DNA of 64,000 nt from Pseudochelatococcus sp050946405 (GCF_050946405.1 NZ_JBMNUS010000001.1:186001-250000); one strand, 5' to 3'. Shown: positions 16,940 to 26,051, counted from the first letter of the stretch. Translations and numbers: made by a program. Notes: generated by a model not told the origin, from the sequence alone.

Positions 16940-18337
16940 TCAATAACGGTAATGATCCGCCTTGAACGGCCCGGCCGCCGAGACGCCGATATAGGCCGCC
17001 TGCTCGTCCGTGAGCTTCGTCAGCGTCACGCCGATCTTGGCGAGATGCAGCGCGGCCACCTTTTCATCGAGATGCTTGGGCAACGTGTAGACCTTGCGCG
17101 CATATTCGCCCTGCTTCGTATGCAGCTCGATCTGCGCCAGCGTCTGGTTGGTGAAGGAGGCCGACATCACGAAGGAGGGATGGCCGGTCGCGTTGCCGAG
17201 GTTCACGAGCCGCCCCTCGGACAGCAGAATGATGCGCTTGCCGTCGGGGAAGGTGATCTCGTCGACCTGCGGCTTGATGTTGTTCCACTGGTAGTTGCGC
17301 AGCGCCCCGACCTGGATCTCGTTGTCGAAATGGCCGATGTTGCAGACGATGGCGCGGTCCTTCATCACACGCATGTGCTCGATGGTGATGATGTCCTTGT
17401 TGCCGGTCGCCGTGACGAAGATGTCGGCGCGCGGCGCCGCCTGTTCCATCGTCACCACCTCATAGCCTTCCATCGCCGCCTGCAAGGCGCAGATGGGATC
17501 GACTTCCGACACCAGCACGCGGCAGCCGGCGTTGCGCAGCGAGGCGGCGGAGCCCTTGCCCACGTCGCCGAAGCCGGCCACCATGGCCACCTTGCCGGCC
17601 ATCATCACGTCCGTGCCGCGGCGGATGCCGTCGACGAGCGACTCGCGGCAGCCGTAGAGGTTGTCGAACTTCGATTTCGTGACCGAATCGTTGACGTTGA
17701 TGGCCGGGAAAAGCAGGCCGCCTTCCTTCTCCATGATGTAGAGGCGGTGGACGCCGGTCGTCGTCTCCTCCGACACGCCGCGGATGTTGGCGGCGAGCTG
17801 CGCGAACCAGCCGGGCTTTTCGGAGAGCGTGCGCCGGATCAGCGCGAAAAGCACCTCCTCCTCTTCCGAGGCGGGCTTGTCGAGGAAGGCGGCGTCGCCC
17901 TGCTCCGCCCTGAGGCCGAGATGCACGAGAAGCGTCGCGTCGCCGCCGTCGTCAAGGATGAGGTTCGGCGTGCCGCCGTCGTCCCATTCCAGAATCCGGC
18001 GGGTATAGTTCCAGTATTCCTCCAGCGTCTCGCCCTTCACGGCGAACACCGGCACGCCGCTCGCCGCGATGGCCGCCGCCGCGTGGTCCTGCGTGGAATA
18101 GATGTTGCACGACGCCCAGCGTACCTGAGCGCCCAGCGCCGTCAGCGTCTCGATCAGCACCGCCGTCTGGATCGTCATGTGCAGGGAGCCGGCGATACGC
18201 GCACCCTTGAGCGGCTGCGACGGACCGAACTCCTCCCGCACCGCGATCAGCCCCGGCATCTCCGTTTCGGCGATGGAGATTTCCTTGCGGCCCCAATCGG
18301 CCAGCGACAGATCCTTGACGACATAATCCTGCGACAT
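16940..18337 (-). CDS. ahcY: Adenosylhomocysteinase (S-adenosyl-L-homocysteine hydrolase)
   Basis: This cytoplasmic NAD-dependent enzyme of 465 residues splits S-adenosylhomocysteine into homocysteine and adenosine, relieving product inhibition of methyltransferases and feeding the methionine cycle. Visible landmarks are SLHMTIQTAVLIETL near the N-terminus, the NAD loop GFGDVGKG, ATGNKDIIT, and the conserved C-terminus ending KADHYRY. The ATG at 18337 (MSQDYVV) is preferred over the one at 18349 because AGGATGGGA lies at a proper distance upstream. It has its own promoter (18397-18425) and an adjacent palindromic operator (18431-18450), so it is probably regulated separately from the PTS genes. 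Confidence 0.97.
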   Translation of the reverse strand: MSQDYVVKDLSLADWGRKEISIAETEMPGLIAVREEFGPSQPLKGARIAGSLHMTIQTAVLIETLTALGAQVRWASCNIYSTQDHAAAAIAASGVPVFAVKGETLEEYWNYTRRILEWDDGGTPNLILDDGGDATLLVHLGLRAEQGDAAFLDKPASEEEEVLFALIRRTLSEKPGWFAQLAANIRGVSEETTTGVHRLYIMEKEGGLLFPAINVNDSVTKSKFDNLYGCRESLVDGIRRGTDVMMAGKVAMVAGFGDVGKGSAASLRNAGCRVLVSEVDPICALQAAMEGYEVVTMEQAAPRADIFVTATGNKDIITIEHMRVMKDRAIVCNIGHFDNEIQVGALRNYQWNNIKPQVDEITFPDGKRIILLSEGRLVNLGNATGHPSFVMSASFTNQTLAQIELHTKQGEYARKVYTLPKHLDEKVAALHLAKIGVTLTKLTDEQAAYIGVSAAGPFKADHYRY

Positions 18338-18396
18338 GAAGCGTCCCATCCTGATAAAGACGTATCGAGGGCGCGACGACGCCCCGTCCGCTGCGC

Positions 18397-18425
18397 TCTA
18401 TAGCAGCGCCGACGCAAAACGGCAA
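18397..18425 (-). promoter_or_regulatory. Sigma-70-type promoter of ahcY
   Basis: On the minus strand TTGCCG (18420-18425) and TATAGA (18397-18402) are separated by exactly 17 bases. Transcription would start near 18390, leaving a leader of about 50 bases before the ahcY start. Confidence 0.65.
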
Positions 18426-18430
18426 CCGGC

Positions 18431-18450
18431 ATATAAAGAGATCTTTATAT
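18431..18450 (-). promoter_or_regulatory. AT-rich inverted repeat, probable ArsR-family (SamR/SahR-type) operator of ahcY
   Basis: ATATAAAG and CTTTATAT form perfect 8-bp arms around the tetranucleotide AGAT, five bases upstream of the -35 element of ahcY. AT-rich palindromes of this kind next to methionine-cycle genes are bound by ArsR-family regulators that sense S-adenosylmethionine or S-adenosylhomocysteine. The regulator gene is not in this window, so its identity is inference. Confidence 0.6.
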
Positions 18451-18622
18451 ATGGATCGGCCCATGAGACCGCTCCGGCCCATGAAACCCGGCGCTTTTCT
18501 CGTCCTGAGCGAAGCGAAAAGCTGAAAAACCCCAAGCCCACGCGGCATTCGAGCGAAGGAAAAAGAAAAGCCTTTTCAGCCACAAGCAAAAGCGGAGCGG
18601 GAGTCGTCTTTCGGGTTACGCC

Positions 18623-18937
18623 CTACTCATCCTCGCCGAAGCGGCCGGCGAGCAGGGCCTCGATGGCGTCCAGCGCCTCGCCCGCCTGCGGGCCGGAGGC
18701 CGCGACGGTGATCGTGGTGCCCTTGGCGGCGGCGAGCGTCAGCAGCCCCATGATAGAGCGCCCGCCGACGGTTTCCCCGCTGCGGGTCACCGTGACCTCG
18801 GCGTCGAACCGGTCGACGGTCTGGACGAACTTGGCGGAAGCGCGCGCGTGCAACCCCTTGCGGTTGACGATCGGCAGTTCGCGCGGCGGCGGATTATCGG
18901 CGGACAGGTGCGAAGCGCTGTCGATGGAATCGGTCAA
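18623..18937 (-). CDS. ptsH: HPr phosphocarrier protein of a regulatory PTS
   Basis: The 104-residue protein is HPr with an N-terminal extension of about 15 residues. The phosphorylated histidine is His30 in NRKGLHARASAKF. The regulatory serine is Ser61 in GRSIMGLLTL, at the canonical spacing of 31 residues. Both sites are therefore intact, so it can be phosphorylated by enzyme I and by the HPr kinase encoded at 19615-20073. In Rhizobiales this PTS lacks sugar permeases and serves in regulation, connected with ChvG/ChvI and with carbon and nitrogen control. It lies 165 bases downstream of the EIIA gene. Confidence 0.93.
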   Translation of the reverse strand: MTDSIDSASHLSADNPPPRELPIVNRKGLHARASAKFVQTVDRFDAEVTVTRSGETVGGRSIMGLLTLAAAKGTTITVAASGPQAGEALDAIEALLAGRFGEDE

Positions 18938-19102
18938 GATCGGCCACTCTTCAAAACTGCGCCGCAGTCAGGAACGCTGACCCCGCGCGAAACGGTGATG
19001 CCCTTGCCGGCCCGCCGTCGCGGCGGCGCCCGCACACCACCATTCAGGTAGCGCCTTCCTCTGCCCTGTCAATAGCGGGCCGTCGACCGCCCGCGCGAAG
19101 CC

Positions 19103-19504
19103 TCACCGGCCGGTGAGGACGTGACTGGCGACGTTGATGTACTTGCGGCCCGCTTCCTGGGCCTCGATCACCGCCTCGTCGAGCGGCCGATCTTCCCTCA
19201 CCGACGCCAGCTTGATCAGCAGCGGCAAGTTGATGCCCGCGATAACCTCCACCTTGCTGCCGTTCATGCAGGAAATCGCAAGATTCGAGGGCGTCCCGCC
19301 GAACATGTCGGTCAGTACGACCACCCCGTCTCCCGCATCAGCCCTGCATACGGCCGACAGTATATCTTGCCGACAGCCGTCCATATCGTCTTCGGGACCG
19401 ATAGCGACGGTCTCCAGCTGTGTCTGCGGACCGACGACGTGCTCCAGCGCGGCGCGAAACTCCGTCGCCAGAGAGCCATGAGTCACCAATACGAGACCGA
19501 TCAT
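19103..19504 (-). CDS. PTS EIIA component, mannose family
   Basis: The 133-residue protein is an EIIA-Man fold domain without an attached EIIB. His9 in VTHGSLA is the expected phosphorylation site, and VVVLTDMFGGTPSN is the family signature. No EIIB, EIIC or EIID gene is nearby, so it most likely acts as a regulatory phosphate acceptor from HPr. Rhizobial genomes often label it manX or ptsM. It sits between hprK (110 bases upstream) and ptsH. A short palindrome, GTTCTAAGAAC, is at 19578-19588 in the upstream gap, with no known binding protein. Confidence 0.9.
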   Translation of the reverse strand: MIGLVLVTHGSLATEFRAALEHVVGPQTQLETVAIGPEDDMDGCRQDILSAVCRADAGDGVVVLTDMFGGTPSNLAISCMNGSKVEVIAGINLPLLIKLASVREDRPLDEAVIEAQEAGRKYINVASHVLTGR

Positions 19505-19614
19505 TCAGAACCCTGTGCCACCGTCATAATTCATGACAGGAGCAATCATTTTGTGCATTGCAGGGAAAAGTGCAAGGGTTCTAAGAACATTTCGTCATCG
19601 TTCGGCCACAAATA

Positions 19615-20073
19615 TCATGCCCCGTCACTTTTCCCTTGCACAACAAGGCGGTTGATGACTTCGGCGGCGTCGGCGAGCCCGCCGGCGGCGATACGCGGCA
19701 AATCAATTTCCAGAACTGTTGTCATTTTGTCGCAGTCGGAAGGCAGGCGTTCCGGCGGCATTTCCATATCCACCACCAGTCCGACCACGGCCGCCGGCTC
19801 GTGGGGAACGGCGATGATTCCCACGCCCCGCACTTCCAGCAGGCCGGCGATGGCGGCGACGCTCTCAGCCACGAGCCGGCCGTGAACGGCCGTCAGCCGC
19901 ACGCGATCGTCACTGACGAGGCGGGCGAAGCGGCCGCCGCAGGCGGCGCGGGCGATCAGTCGTCGGGCGAGGGTCGACTTGCCGCTTCCCGAGCGGCCGC
20001 GGATGAGCACGCCGGTCTCGCCGATGACGACCGCCGTGGCGTGAACGGTTTCCTGACGCGGCGGATACTCCAT
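19615..20073 (-). CDS. hprK: Short HPr kinase/phosphorylase, kinase domain only
   Basis: Only the C-terminal catalytic domain of HprK is present, 152 residues against about 310 in Firmicutes; this short form is normal in alphaproteobacteria. Walker A GRSGSGKS is at residues 26-33, and LEVRGVGII is the HprK signature. It phosphorylates the regulatory serine of HPr (Ser61 here). The ATG at 20073 lies 5 bases after the chvG stop, indicating coupling to the ChvI/ChvG genes. The longer in-frame start at 20181 would overlap chvG by more than 100 bases and is rejected. Confidence 0.9.
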   Translation of the reverse strand: MEYPPRQETVHATAVVIGETGVLIRGRSGSGKSTLARRLIARAACGGRFARLVSDDRVRLTAVHGRLVAESVAAIAGLLEVRGVGIIAVPHEPAAVVGLVVDMEMPPERLPSDCDKMTTVLEIDLPRIAAGGLADAAEVINRLVVQGKSDGA

Positions 20074-20078
20074 CGCGC

Positions 20079-21884
20079 TCAGCCGCCCTGCTCGACGGCG
20101 GCGGGCAGTCGCACGACGAACCGGGCGCCGCGGCCGCCTGACGCGCCCGGCGCGGGCGCGCGATTGCCGGCCTCGATGCATCCGCGGTGCGCCTCGACGA
20201 TCTGGCGCGAAATGGACAGGCCGAGCCCCGAGTTCTGGCCGAATTTCTGCTCCGGGCGATCCGTGTAGAAACGCTCGAACACGCGCTCCAGCGCATGTTC
20301 CGGGATGCCGGGACCGTCATCCTCGACCGAGAGCACGACCTCGTTGCGCTCGCGCGCCAGCCCGATGCGGATCTCGCCGCCGGGCGGCGAGAACGACAGC
20401 CCGTTGTCGACGAGGTTGTTGAGCACCTGCCCGAGCCGGCCGTCATGGCCCAGCACGAGAAAATCCCGGCCCGGATCGTCGGCCCCGGTAACGGTGACGG
20501 TGACGGGATGATCGTGAACGGAACGCGCGACGGCCGCCACCGCTTCCGCCAGTTGCAGCATGTCGACGGGCTCGGCCTCGATGCGGGCGAGTTCCGCGTC
20601 GAGACGCGAGGCGTCGGAGATGTCGCTGATCAGCCGGTCGAGCCGCCTCACGTCCTGCTGGATCACGGCCATGAGCCGGGCGCGCGATTCGTCATTGCGC
20701 GCCAGCGGCAGCGTCTCCACCGCGCTGCGCAGGGAGGTGAGCGGGTTCTTCAGCTCATGCGCCACATCGGCCGCGAAGCTCTCGATGGCCTCGATGCGCC
20801 GGTAAAGCGCCTGCGTCATGTCCCGCAGCGCGCCGGAGAGGTGGCCGATCTCGTCCGACCGGTCGGTGAAATCGGGAATCTCCTGCCGCGACTTGATGCC
20901 CCGGCGCACGCGCTCGGCCGCCTCGGCGAGGCGGCGCACCGGGCCGGCGATGGTGCCGGCGAGCAGCACCGACAGCACGGTCATCACCGCCGCCGCGACG
21001 GCGAACACCCGCAGCAAGGCCCAGCGCTCACCGGCGATGATGGCGTCGATATCGCCGCCCTGCGTCGAGAGCAGCAGCGCGCCGCGCACCGTGCGCAGCC
21101 GCTGCACCGGCACGGCCACGTAAACGATCGTCTCGCCCTGCGAATTGACGCGGGCGGCGCTCGCGGCGGTGCCCGCCAGCGCCTGCTTCACCTCGGGCAG
21201 ATTGCGGCCGTTGGCCGTATTGATCTCGTCCGTGATGCCGGAGGCGCCGCCGCCGAACAGATGCTCGACCGGCGCGAGCCAGCCGCGCAGGGTGCCGAGC
21301 GGCCCCGCCTTCTGGCCGATCGGCGGCAGATCGTAGCGCAGGATGTCGCCGCGCGAATAGAACTGGCGGGAATCGAGCAGCAGCATTCCCTCCCGGTCGT
21401 AGATGCGGGCTCGGGTGCGCGTCGGCGTCACGAGGCGGCGCAGGACGGGCGCCACCTGCTCGGGATTGATGGAAAAATCGAGCGGCGACAGATCGTCGCC
21501 GAGCCCCAGGCTCTCGCCCGCCTGAAGCTGCATCAGGCGGTCCGGGTCGAGCGTGATCGTATCGGTTTCCACGGTGGCGGAGGCGGCCACCGCGCCGGCG
21601 ATGATCTCGCCCTGGATAAGCAGGCTCTGCGTGCGCGCCTCGATGAGGCCGGCGCGGAACTGGTTGAGGTAGAGGAAACCGAGCAGCAGCGCGACAAGCC
21701 CGGCGAGATTGAGCAGCACGATGCGGCGCGTCAGGCTGGAAAGGCCGCGTTGCAGCACCCGACGCAGCACCAGCCGGATGCGCGTGCGCCGCCGCCGCGC
21801 CGCGCGCGCCGAAGCGGCGGGAGCGCTTCCGGAAGCCCTCTCCGAAGCCCCCGCCGGACCGATGTCGGGATATTCGATCGTCAT
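20079..21884 (-). CDS. chvG: Sensor histidine kinase ChvG (ExoS-type)
   Basis: The 601-residue inner-membrane kinase has a basic N-terminus, a transmembrane helix at about residues 55-74, a periplasmic domain of about 210 residues, a second helix, a HAMP domain (GPVRRLAEAAERVRRG) and a HisKA/HATPase core. The phosphoacceptor is in FAADVAHELKNPL, and the ATP-binding boxes VEDDGPGIP and GLGLSIS are intact. ChvG senses acid and envelope stress in Rhizobiales and, with ChvI, controls exopolysaccharide, motility and host interaction. It is encoded between chvI (32 bases upstream) and hprK (5 bases downstream), a conserved order. Confidence 0.93.
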   Translation of the reverse strand: MTIEYPDIGPAGASERASGSAPAASARAARRRRTRIRLVLRRVLQRGLSSLTRRIVLLNLAGLVALLLGFLYLNQFRAGLIEARTQSLLIQGEIIAGAVAASATVETDTITLDPDRLMQLQAGESLGLGDDLSPLDFSINPEQVAPVLRRLVTPTRTRARIYDREGMLLLDSRQFYSRGDILRYDLPPIGQKAGPLGTLRGWLAPVEHLFGGGASGITDEINTANGRNLPEVKQALAGTAASAARVNSQGETIVYVAVPVQRLRTVRGALLLSTQGGDIDAIIAGERWALLRVFAVAAAVMTVLSVLLAGTIAGPVRRLAEAAERVRRGIKSRQEIPDFTDRSDEIGHLSGALRDMTQALYRRIEAIESFAADVAHELKNPLTSLRSAVETLPLARNDESRARLMAVIQQDVRRLDRLISDISDASRLDAELARIEAEPVDMLQLAEAVAAVARSVHDHPVTVTVTGADDPGRDFLVLGHDGRLGQVLNNLVDNGLSFSPPGGEIRIGLARERNEVVLSVEDDGPGIPEHALERVFERFYTDRPEQKFGQNSGLGLSISRQIVEAHRGCIEAGNRAPAPGASGGRGARFVVRLPAAVEQGG

Positions 21885-21916
21885 CGACAGTCAGCGTTAT
21901 CGTGAGCGCGAGGCGT

Positions 21917-22618
21917 TCATGCCTCCTTGAAGCGATAGCCGACGCCGTAGAGCGTCTCGATCATGTCGAACTCGTCGTCGACCGCCTTGAACTTCTTGCG
22001 CAGCCGCTTGATGTGGCTGTCGATGGTGCGGTCGTCGACATATACCTGATCGTCATAGGCGGCGTCCATCAGCGCATTGCGGCTCTTCACCACGCCGGGG
22101 CGCTGGGCCAGCGCCTGAAGAATCAGGAACTCCGTCACCGTCAGCGTCACGGGCTGGTTGCGCCAGGTGCTGGTGTGGCGCTCGGGATCCATCTTGAGCA
22201 GGCCGCGCTCCAGCACCCGCGCGGCGTCGACCTCGCGCGGGGCGCTCTGGTCGCGGGGGGCGGCGCGGCGCAGCACCGCGCGCACACGCTCCACCAGCAG
22301 GCGCTGCGAGAAGGGTTTGCGGATGAAATCGTCCGCGCCCATCTTCAGGCCGAACAGCTCGTCGATCTCGTCGTCCTTGGAAGTGAGGAAGATCACCGGC
22401 AGATCGGTCCGCTGCCGCAAGCGGCGCAGCAGTTCCATGCCGTCCATGCGCGGCATCTTGATGTCGAAGATGGCCATGTCGGGCGGATCGGCCGCAAGGC
22501 CGTCGAGCGCGGTCGCGCCGTCGGTATAGGTCTGGATGCGATAGCCCTCCGCCTCCAGCGCGATGGATACCGACGTCAGGATATTGCGGTCGTCATCTAC
22601 AAGGGCGATGGTTGGCAT
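21917..22618 (-). CDS. chvI: Response regulator ChvI (OmpR family)
   Basis: The 233-residue regulator has a receiver domain with acidic cluster VDDD at residues 7-10, the phosphoacceptor Asp52 in FDIKMPRMDG, and a C-terminal winged helix ending in YGVGYRFKEA. It is the partner of ChvG. The ATG at 22618 is preceded by CGAGGAGAG at good spacing; the open frame extends 59 codons further upstream but without homology. The gene diverges from pckA, and the 240 bases between the two starts must hold both promoters. Confidence 0.94.
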   Translation of the reverse strand: MPTIALVDDDRNILTSVSIALEAEGYRIQTYTDGATALDGLAADPPDMAIFDIKMPRMDGMELLRRLRQRTDLPVIFLTSKDDEIDELFGLKMGADDFIRKPFSQRLLVERVRAVLRRAAPRDQSAPREVDAARVLERGLLKMDPERHTSTWRNQPVTLTVTEFLILQALAQRPGVVKSRNALMDAAYDDQVYVDDRTIDSHIKRLRKKFKAVDDEFDMIETLYGVGYRFKEA

Positions 22619-22858
22619 GCGGTGTCGCTCTCCTCGGCGGTGGCTCCCCCGTGGAACCCGGTTTCTTTCTGAAACGGGCGAGCGGGGCCAAATTGTGGCG
22701 CGCCGGCAACCGGACCCGATTTTCGAGGTTACACCCTCGCCGCCCACGACACAATCCGCTCGCGCACCCGTTGCATTGTTCGGGCACATCGGCATCTACT
22801 GTATGCAGGCGGCGGACAACGGAAAATGCCGTTCGGATCGACAGCGGGAGGGGACCTC

Positions 22859-24463
22859 ATGGAGAATATCGGCGTATTCAGCGAAGCGGCAGGCGCGGCG
22901 GACCTGCGCAACGTCGCGCGCATCTACTGGAACTTCGAGGCGCCCTTTCTTACCGAGGAAGCCATCCGGCGCGGCGAGGCGACGCTCGCGGCGGGCGGCG
23001 CCCTTCTCGCGGAGACGGGCGTGCACACCGGCCGCAGCCCCAGGGACAAGTTCATCGTCCGCGACGCCCAGACCGACGGCGCGGTATGGTGGGAGAACAA
23101 CGGCGCGCTCGCGCCCGAATCATTCGACACGCTGCTCGCGGATTTCCTCGCCCACGCGGCCGGCAAAGAATTATTCGCGCAGGATCTTCACGCCGGCGCG
23201 GACCCGGACTACCGCGTGAAGACGCGGGTGTTCACCGAGTATGCCTGGCATTCCCAGTTCATCCGCAACCTGCTGATCCGCCCCGACAGGAGCGAGCTTC
23301 CCGGTTTCGTCCCGGACCTGACGATCATCGACCTGCCCTCCTTCCAGGCCGATCCCGCGCGCCACGGCGTTCGCTCCTCCACGGTGATCGCCTGCGACTT
23401 CTCGCGCCGCATCATCCTCATCGGCGGCACCTCCTACGCGGGTGAGATCAAGAAATCCGTCTTCACCTATCTTAACTTCGTGCTGCCGGACCGGGGCGTC
23501 ATGCCGATGCATTGCTCGGCCAACACCGGCGACGCGGACGACGCGGCGGTGTTCTTCGGCCTTTCCGGCACCGGCAAGACGACGCTTTCCGCCGACGCCT
23601 CCCGCACGCTCGTCGGCGATGACGAACACGGCTGGTCGGCGAACGGCATCTTCAACTTCGAAGGCGGCTGCTACGCCAAGACGGTGCGCCTCTCGGCGGA
23701 GGCCGAGCCCGAGATTTTCGCCACGACCGGCCGCTTCGGCACCGTGCTCGAAAACATCGTCGTCGATCCGCTGACGCGCATGCCCGATTTCGACGACATA
23801 TCGAAGACCGAGAACACGCGCTGCGCCTACCCGCTCCACTTCATCCCCAACGCGAGCGCCACGGGGCGGGCGGGCATCCCGAAGAACGTGGTCATGCTTA
23901 CCTGCGACGCCTTCGGCGTGCTGCCGCCGATCGCGAAGCTCACGCCGGCGCAGGCCATGTATCACTTCCTGTCCGGCTACACGGCCAAGGTCGCCGGCAC
24001 GGAAAAGGGCGTGACCGAGCCGGAGGCGACCTTCTCCACCTGCTTCGGCGCGCCCTTCATGCCGCGCCATCCGTCCGTCTACGGCAATCTGCTGCGCGAT
24101 CTCATCGCCCGCCACGGCGTCGACTGCTGGCTGGTGAACACCGGCTGGACGGGCGGCAAATACGGCACCGGGCGACGCATGCCGATCCGCGTGACGCGCC
24201 GGCTGCTCGCGGCGGCGCTCGACGGCTCCCTCAACGAGGCGAGCTTCCGCACCGATCCCTATTTCGGCTTCACCGTGCCGACCTCCGTGCCGGGCATCGA
24301 GCCGCACATCCTCTATCCGGTGAAGACGTGGGCCGACAAGGCGGCGTTCGCGCAAACCGCCGCGCGCCTCGTCACCATGTTCCGGGAGAATTTTTCGGCC
24401 TTCGCGCCGCATGTCGACGCGGAGGTCCACGCCGCCGCGCCGCATGCCTCCATCGCGGCCTGA
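22859..24463 (+). CDS. pckA: Phosphoenolpyruvate carboxykinase (ATP)
   Basis: The 534-residue enzyme converts oxaloacetate and ATP to phosphoenolpyruvate and CO2, the entry to gluconeogenesis from organic acids. The kinase loop GLSGTGKT is at residues 234-241, and the substrate and metal segment TGWTGGKYGTGRR is near residue 430. Length fits the ATP-dependent family. The ATG at 22859 follows GCGGGAGGGG at good spacing. It is divergent from chvI, a conserved arrangement in Rhizobiales. Its stop is only 10 bases from the stop of the convergent hydroxylase gene, with no clear terminator between them. Confidence 0.96.
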   Translation: MENIGVFSEAAGAADLRNVARIYWNFEAPFLTEEAIRRGEATLAAGGALLAETGVHTGRSPRDKFIVRDAQTDGAVWWENNGALAPESFDTLLADFLAHAAGKELFAQDLHAGADPDYRVKTRVFTEYAWHSQFIRNLLIRPDRSELPGFVPDLTIIDLPSFQADPARHGVRSSTVIACDFSRRIILIGGTSYAGEIKKSVFTYLNFVLPDRGVMPMHCSANTGDADDAAVFFGLSGTGKTTLSADASRTLVGDDEHGWSANGIFNFEGGCYAKTVRLSAEAEPEIFATTGRFGTVLENIVVDPLTRMPDFDDISKTENTRCAYPLHFIPNASATGRAGIPKNVVMLTCDAFGVLPPIAKLTPAQAMYHFLSGYTAKVAGTEKGVTEPEATFSTCFGAPFMPRHPSVYGNLLRDLIARHGVDCWLVNTGWTGGKYGTGRRMPIRVTRRLLAAALDGSLNEASFRTDPYFGFTVPTSVPGIEPHILYPVKTWADKAAFAQTAARLVTMFRENFSAFAPHVDAEVHAAAPHASIAA

Positions 24464-24473
24464 AAGAAGAACT

Positions 24474-25709
24474 CTACAATGCCTCACCGCGCAACAGCCG
24501 CGGCGGGGCGCCCGTGAGGCCGCCGGCCTCGCGCGCCAGCAGCCGCTTGAGGCCCGGCAGCCTGTCCACGACGCCGAGGCCGAGGTCGCGCGCGAGCCGC
24601 AGCGGCAGGATATCGTTGGAGAAAAGCCGGTTCATGCCGTCCATCGCGAGGCCGGTGCTCACCACGTCGAACCGGCGCGCGCGCGCATAGGCTTCCAGCG
24701 TATCCGGCAAGCCCGGATCGAGCCCCAGCCGCACGCTGTCGGCGACCGCCTCCGCCAGCGCCGCCACGTCGCGCAGGCCGATGTTGAGGCCAAGGCCCGC
24801 CAGCGGATGCACCACATGCGCCGCATCGCCCACCAGCGCCAGCCGCTCGCCGGTGAAGCGGCGCGCGATGCCGGCGGCCAACGGAAACGCGCGCGGCCGG
24901 TCCAGCAACTCCAGCCGGCCGAGGGACGCGCCGAAACGACGCTCGACCTCGCGGATCACGTCCTCGCCATCGAGATCGGCGTAAAGGCGTGCATCCTCCT
25001 CCCGCTCCACCCAGACGATGGACGAGCGGTTGCCGGTGAGCGGCAGCATGGCGAAGGTGCCCGCCGGCAGGAAATGCTGCACCGCCGCGCCCGCATGCGG
25101 GCGCTCGTGGCCGATGGTGGCGACGATACCGGCCTGCCCGTAGGGCCGCCCGATCCACGAAATGCCCGCCGCCCGGCGCAAGGGGGAGTTCTTGCCGTCC
25201 GCCGCCACGACGAGCGTCGCCTCGCGCGTTTCGCCGTCGTCCAGCGTCAGCCGGGCCAGCCCCCCGGATGCGGACGCCGCCTTCACCGCCGCCGGCTCCA
25301 GGGCGATTCCCGCCGCCACGGCCGTCTGCCGCAGCGCCGCGAGCAATACGTCGCCCTCGACGATCCATGCCAGCGGCCCGTCCGCTTCGCCGGCGTCGCC
25401 GAATGTCAGGATCGGCAGGCGAACCGCGTCGCCGGGACGGCTGTCGGTGATGCGCATGGCGGCGACCGGCTGCGCGTCGGCCGCGATTCGCTCCCACACG
25501 CCCAACGCCGCAAGCATCCGCTGCGAACCGCCGGCGAGCGCGTAGGCGCGGCCCTTCTCGTGCGCGGGCTCACGCGCCAGCGCCGGATCGAACGCCACGA
25601 CCGGATACCGCCCGCCGACCGCCTGACGCAGCGCCAGCGCCGCACCGAGACCCGCCGCGCCGCCGCCCGCCACCGCGATGGCCCGCCCCTTGTAAGCCGC
25701 ATCCGTCAT
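24474..25709 (-). CDS. UbiH/UbiF/COQ6-family FAD-dependent hydroxylase
   Basis: The 411-residue flavoprotein monooxygenase has the N-terminal FAD motif VAGGGAAGLGAALAL, the second motif VVAADGKNSPLRRAAGI and the third motif LVGDAAHVVHPLAGLGLNIG. The order and length match the ubiquinone-ring hydroxylases. Which ring carbon it hydroxylates cannot be told from sequence. The ATG at 25709 is chosen because the Rossmann motif follows about 10 residues later; a GTG three codons upstream is an alternative. It stands alone on this strand between convergent pckA and divergent tesB. Confidence 0.87.
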   Translation of the reverse strand: MTDAAYKGRAIAVAGGGAAGLGAALALRQAVGGRYPVVAFDPALAREPAHEKGRAYALAGGSQRMLAALGVWERIAADAQPVAAMRITDSRPGDAVRLPILTFGDAGEADGPLAWIVEGDVLLAALRQTAVAAGIALEPAAVKAASASGGLARLTLDDGETREATLVVAADGKNSPLRRAAGISWIGRPYGQAGIVATIGHERPHAGAAVQHFLPAGTFAMLPLTGNRSSIVWVEREEDARLYADLDGEDVIREVERRFGASLGRLELLDRPRAFPLAAGIARRFTGERLALVGDAAHVVHPLAGLGLNIGLRDVAALAEAVADSVRLGLDPGLPDTLEAYARARRFDVVSTGLAMDGMNRLFSNDILPLRLARDLGLGVVDRLPGLKRLLAREAGGLTGAPPRLLRGEAL

Positions 25710-26051
25710 CTGCCGCACTCCCCGGCGCGGCGTCCGCGCCCTGTCATCGAGACTTTCCCAAAACATCCTATAGCAGCCTGCATGCCATCCGGGCATCGAA
25801 TCGGATGCAAGCTGCGGCAAAACGCGGAAACCGGAGTGGATTGCGCAAGGCCCCGATTCAGCGACGATGAAAATCGCTCCAATATACACTTGACGCGCCG
25901 CAGGGGAACATGCCCCATAACCGCAGGCCGGTGAGCCGGCCGCTGCCTCATCATATGTCAGGACAATAAAACAAGCGTTTGTTCTGCTACCGGAAAGGGA
26001 AGCCGCCGGTGCGCTCGACGAAACGCCCCTCAGCGATACGGGATTGCGCCC
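25710..26051 (+). other. 342-base divergent intergenic region between the hydroxylase gene and tesB
   Basis: The region should hold promoters in both directions. The only distinct element I see is the small inverted repeat at 25970-25983. No coding sequence with recognisable homology is present. Confidence 0.5.
25970..25983 (+). promoter_or_regulatory. Small inverted repeat upstream of tesB
   Basis: AACAA and TTGTT flank the tetranucleotide GCGT about 70 bases before the tesB start, in an AT-rich patch. It resembles sites used by TetR-type fatty-acid regulators in size and symmetry, but arms of 5 bp can arise by chance. Confidence 0.25.

Noticed and set aside
18490..18530. Hairpin GCTTTTC/GAAAAGC downstream of ptsH as a terminator
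   Set aside because: Stem of 7 AT-rich pairs with a long loop and no T-run on the ptsH strand; too weak to call.
25706..25954. An 82-codon minus-strand frame upstream of the hydroxylase gene
   Set aside because: No ribosome-binding site, no homology, and it would overlap the start of the hydroxylase gene.
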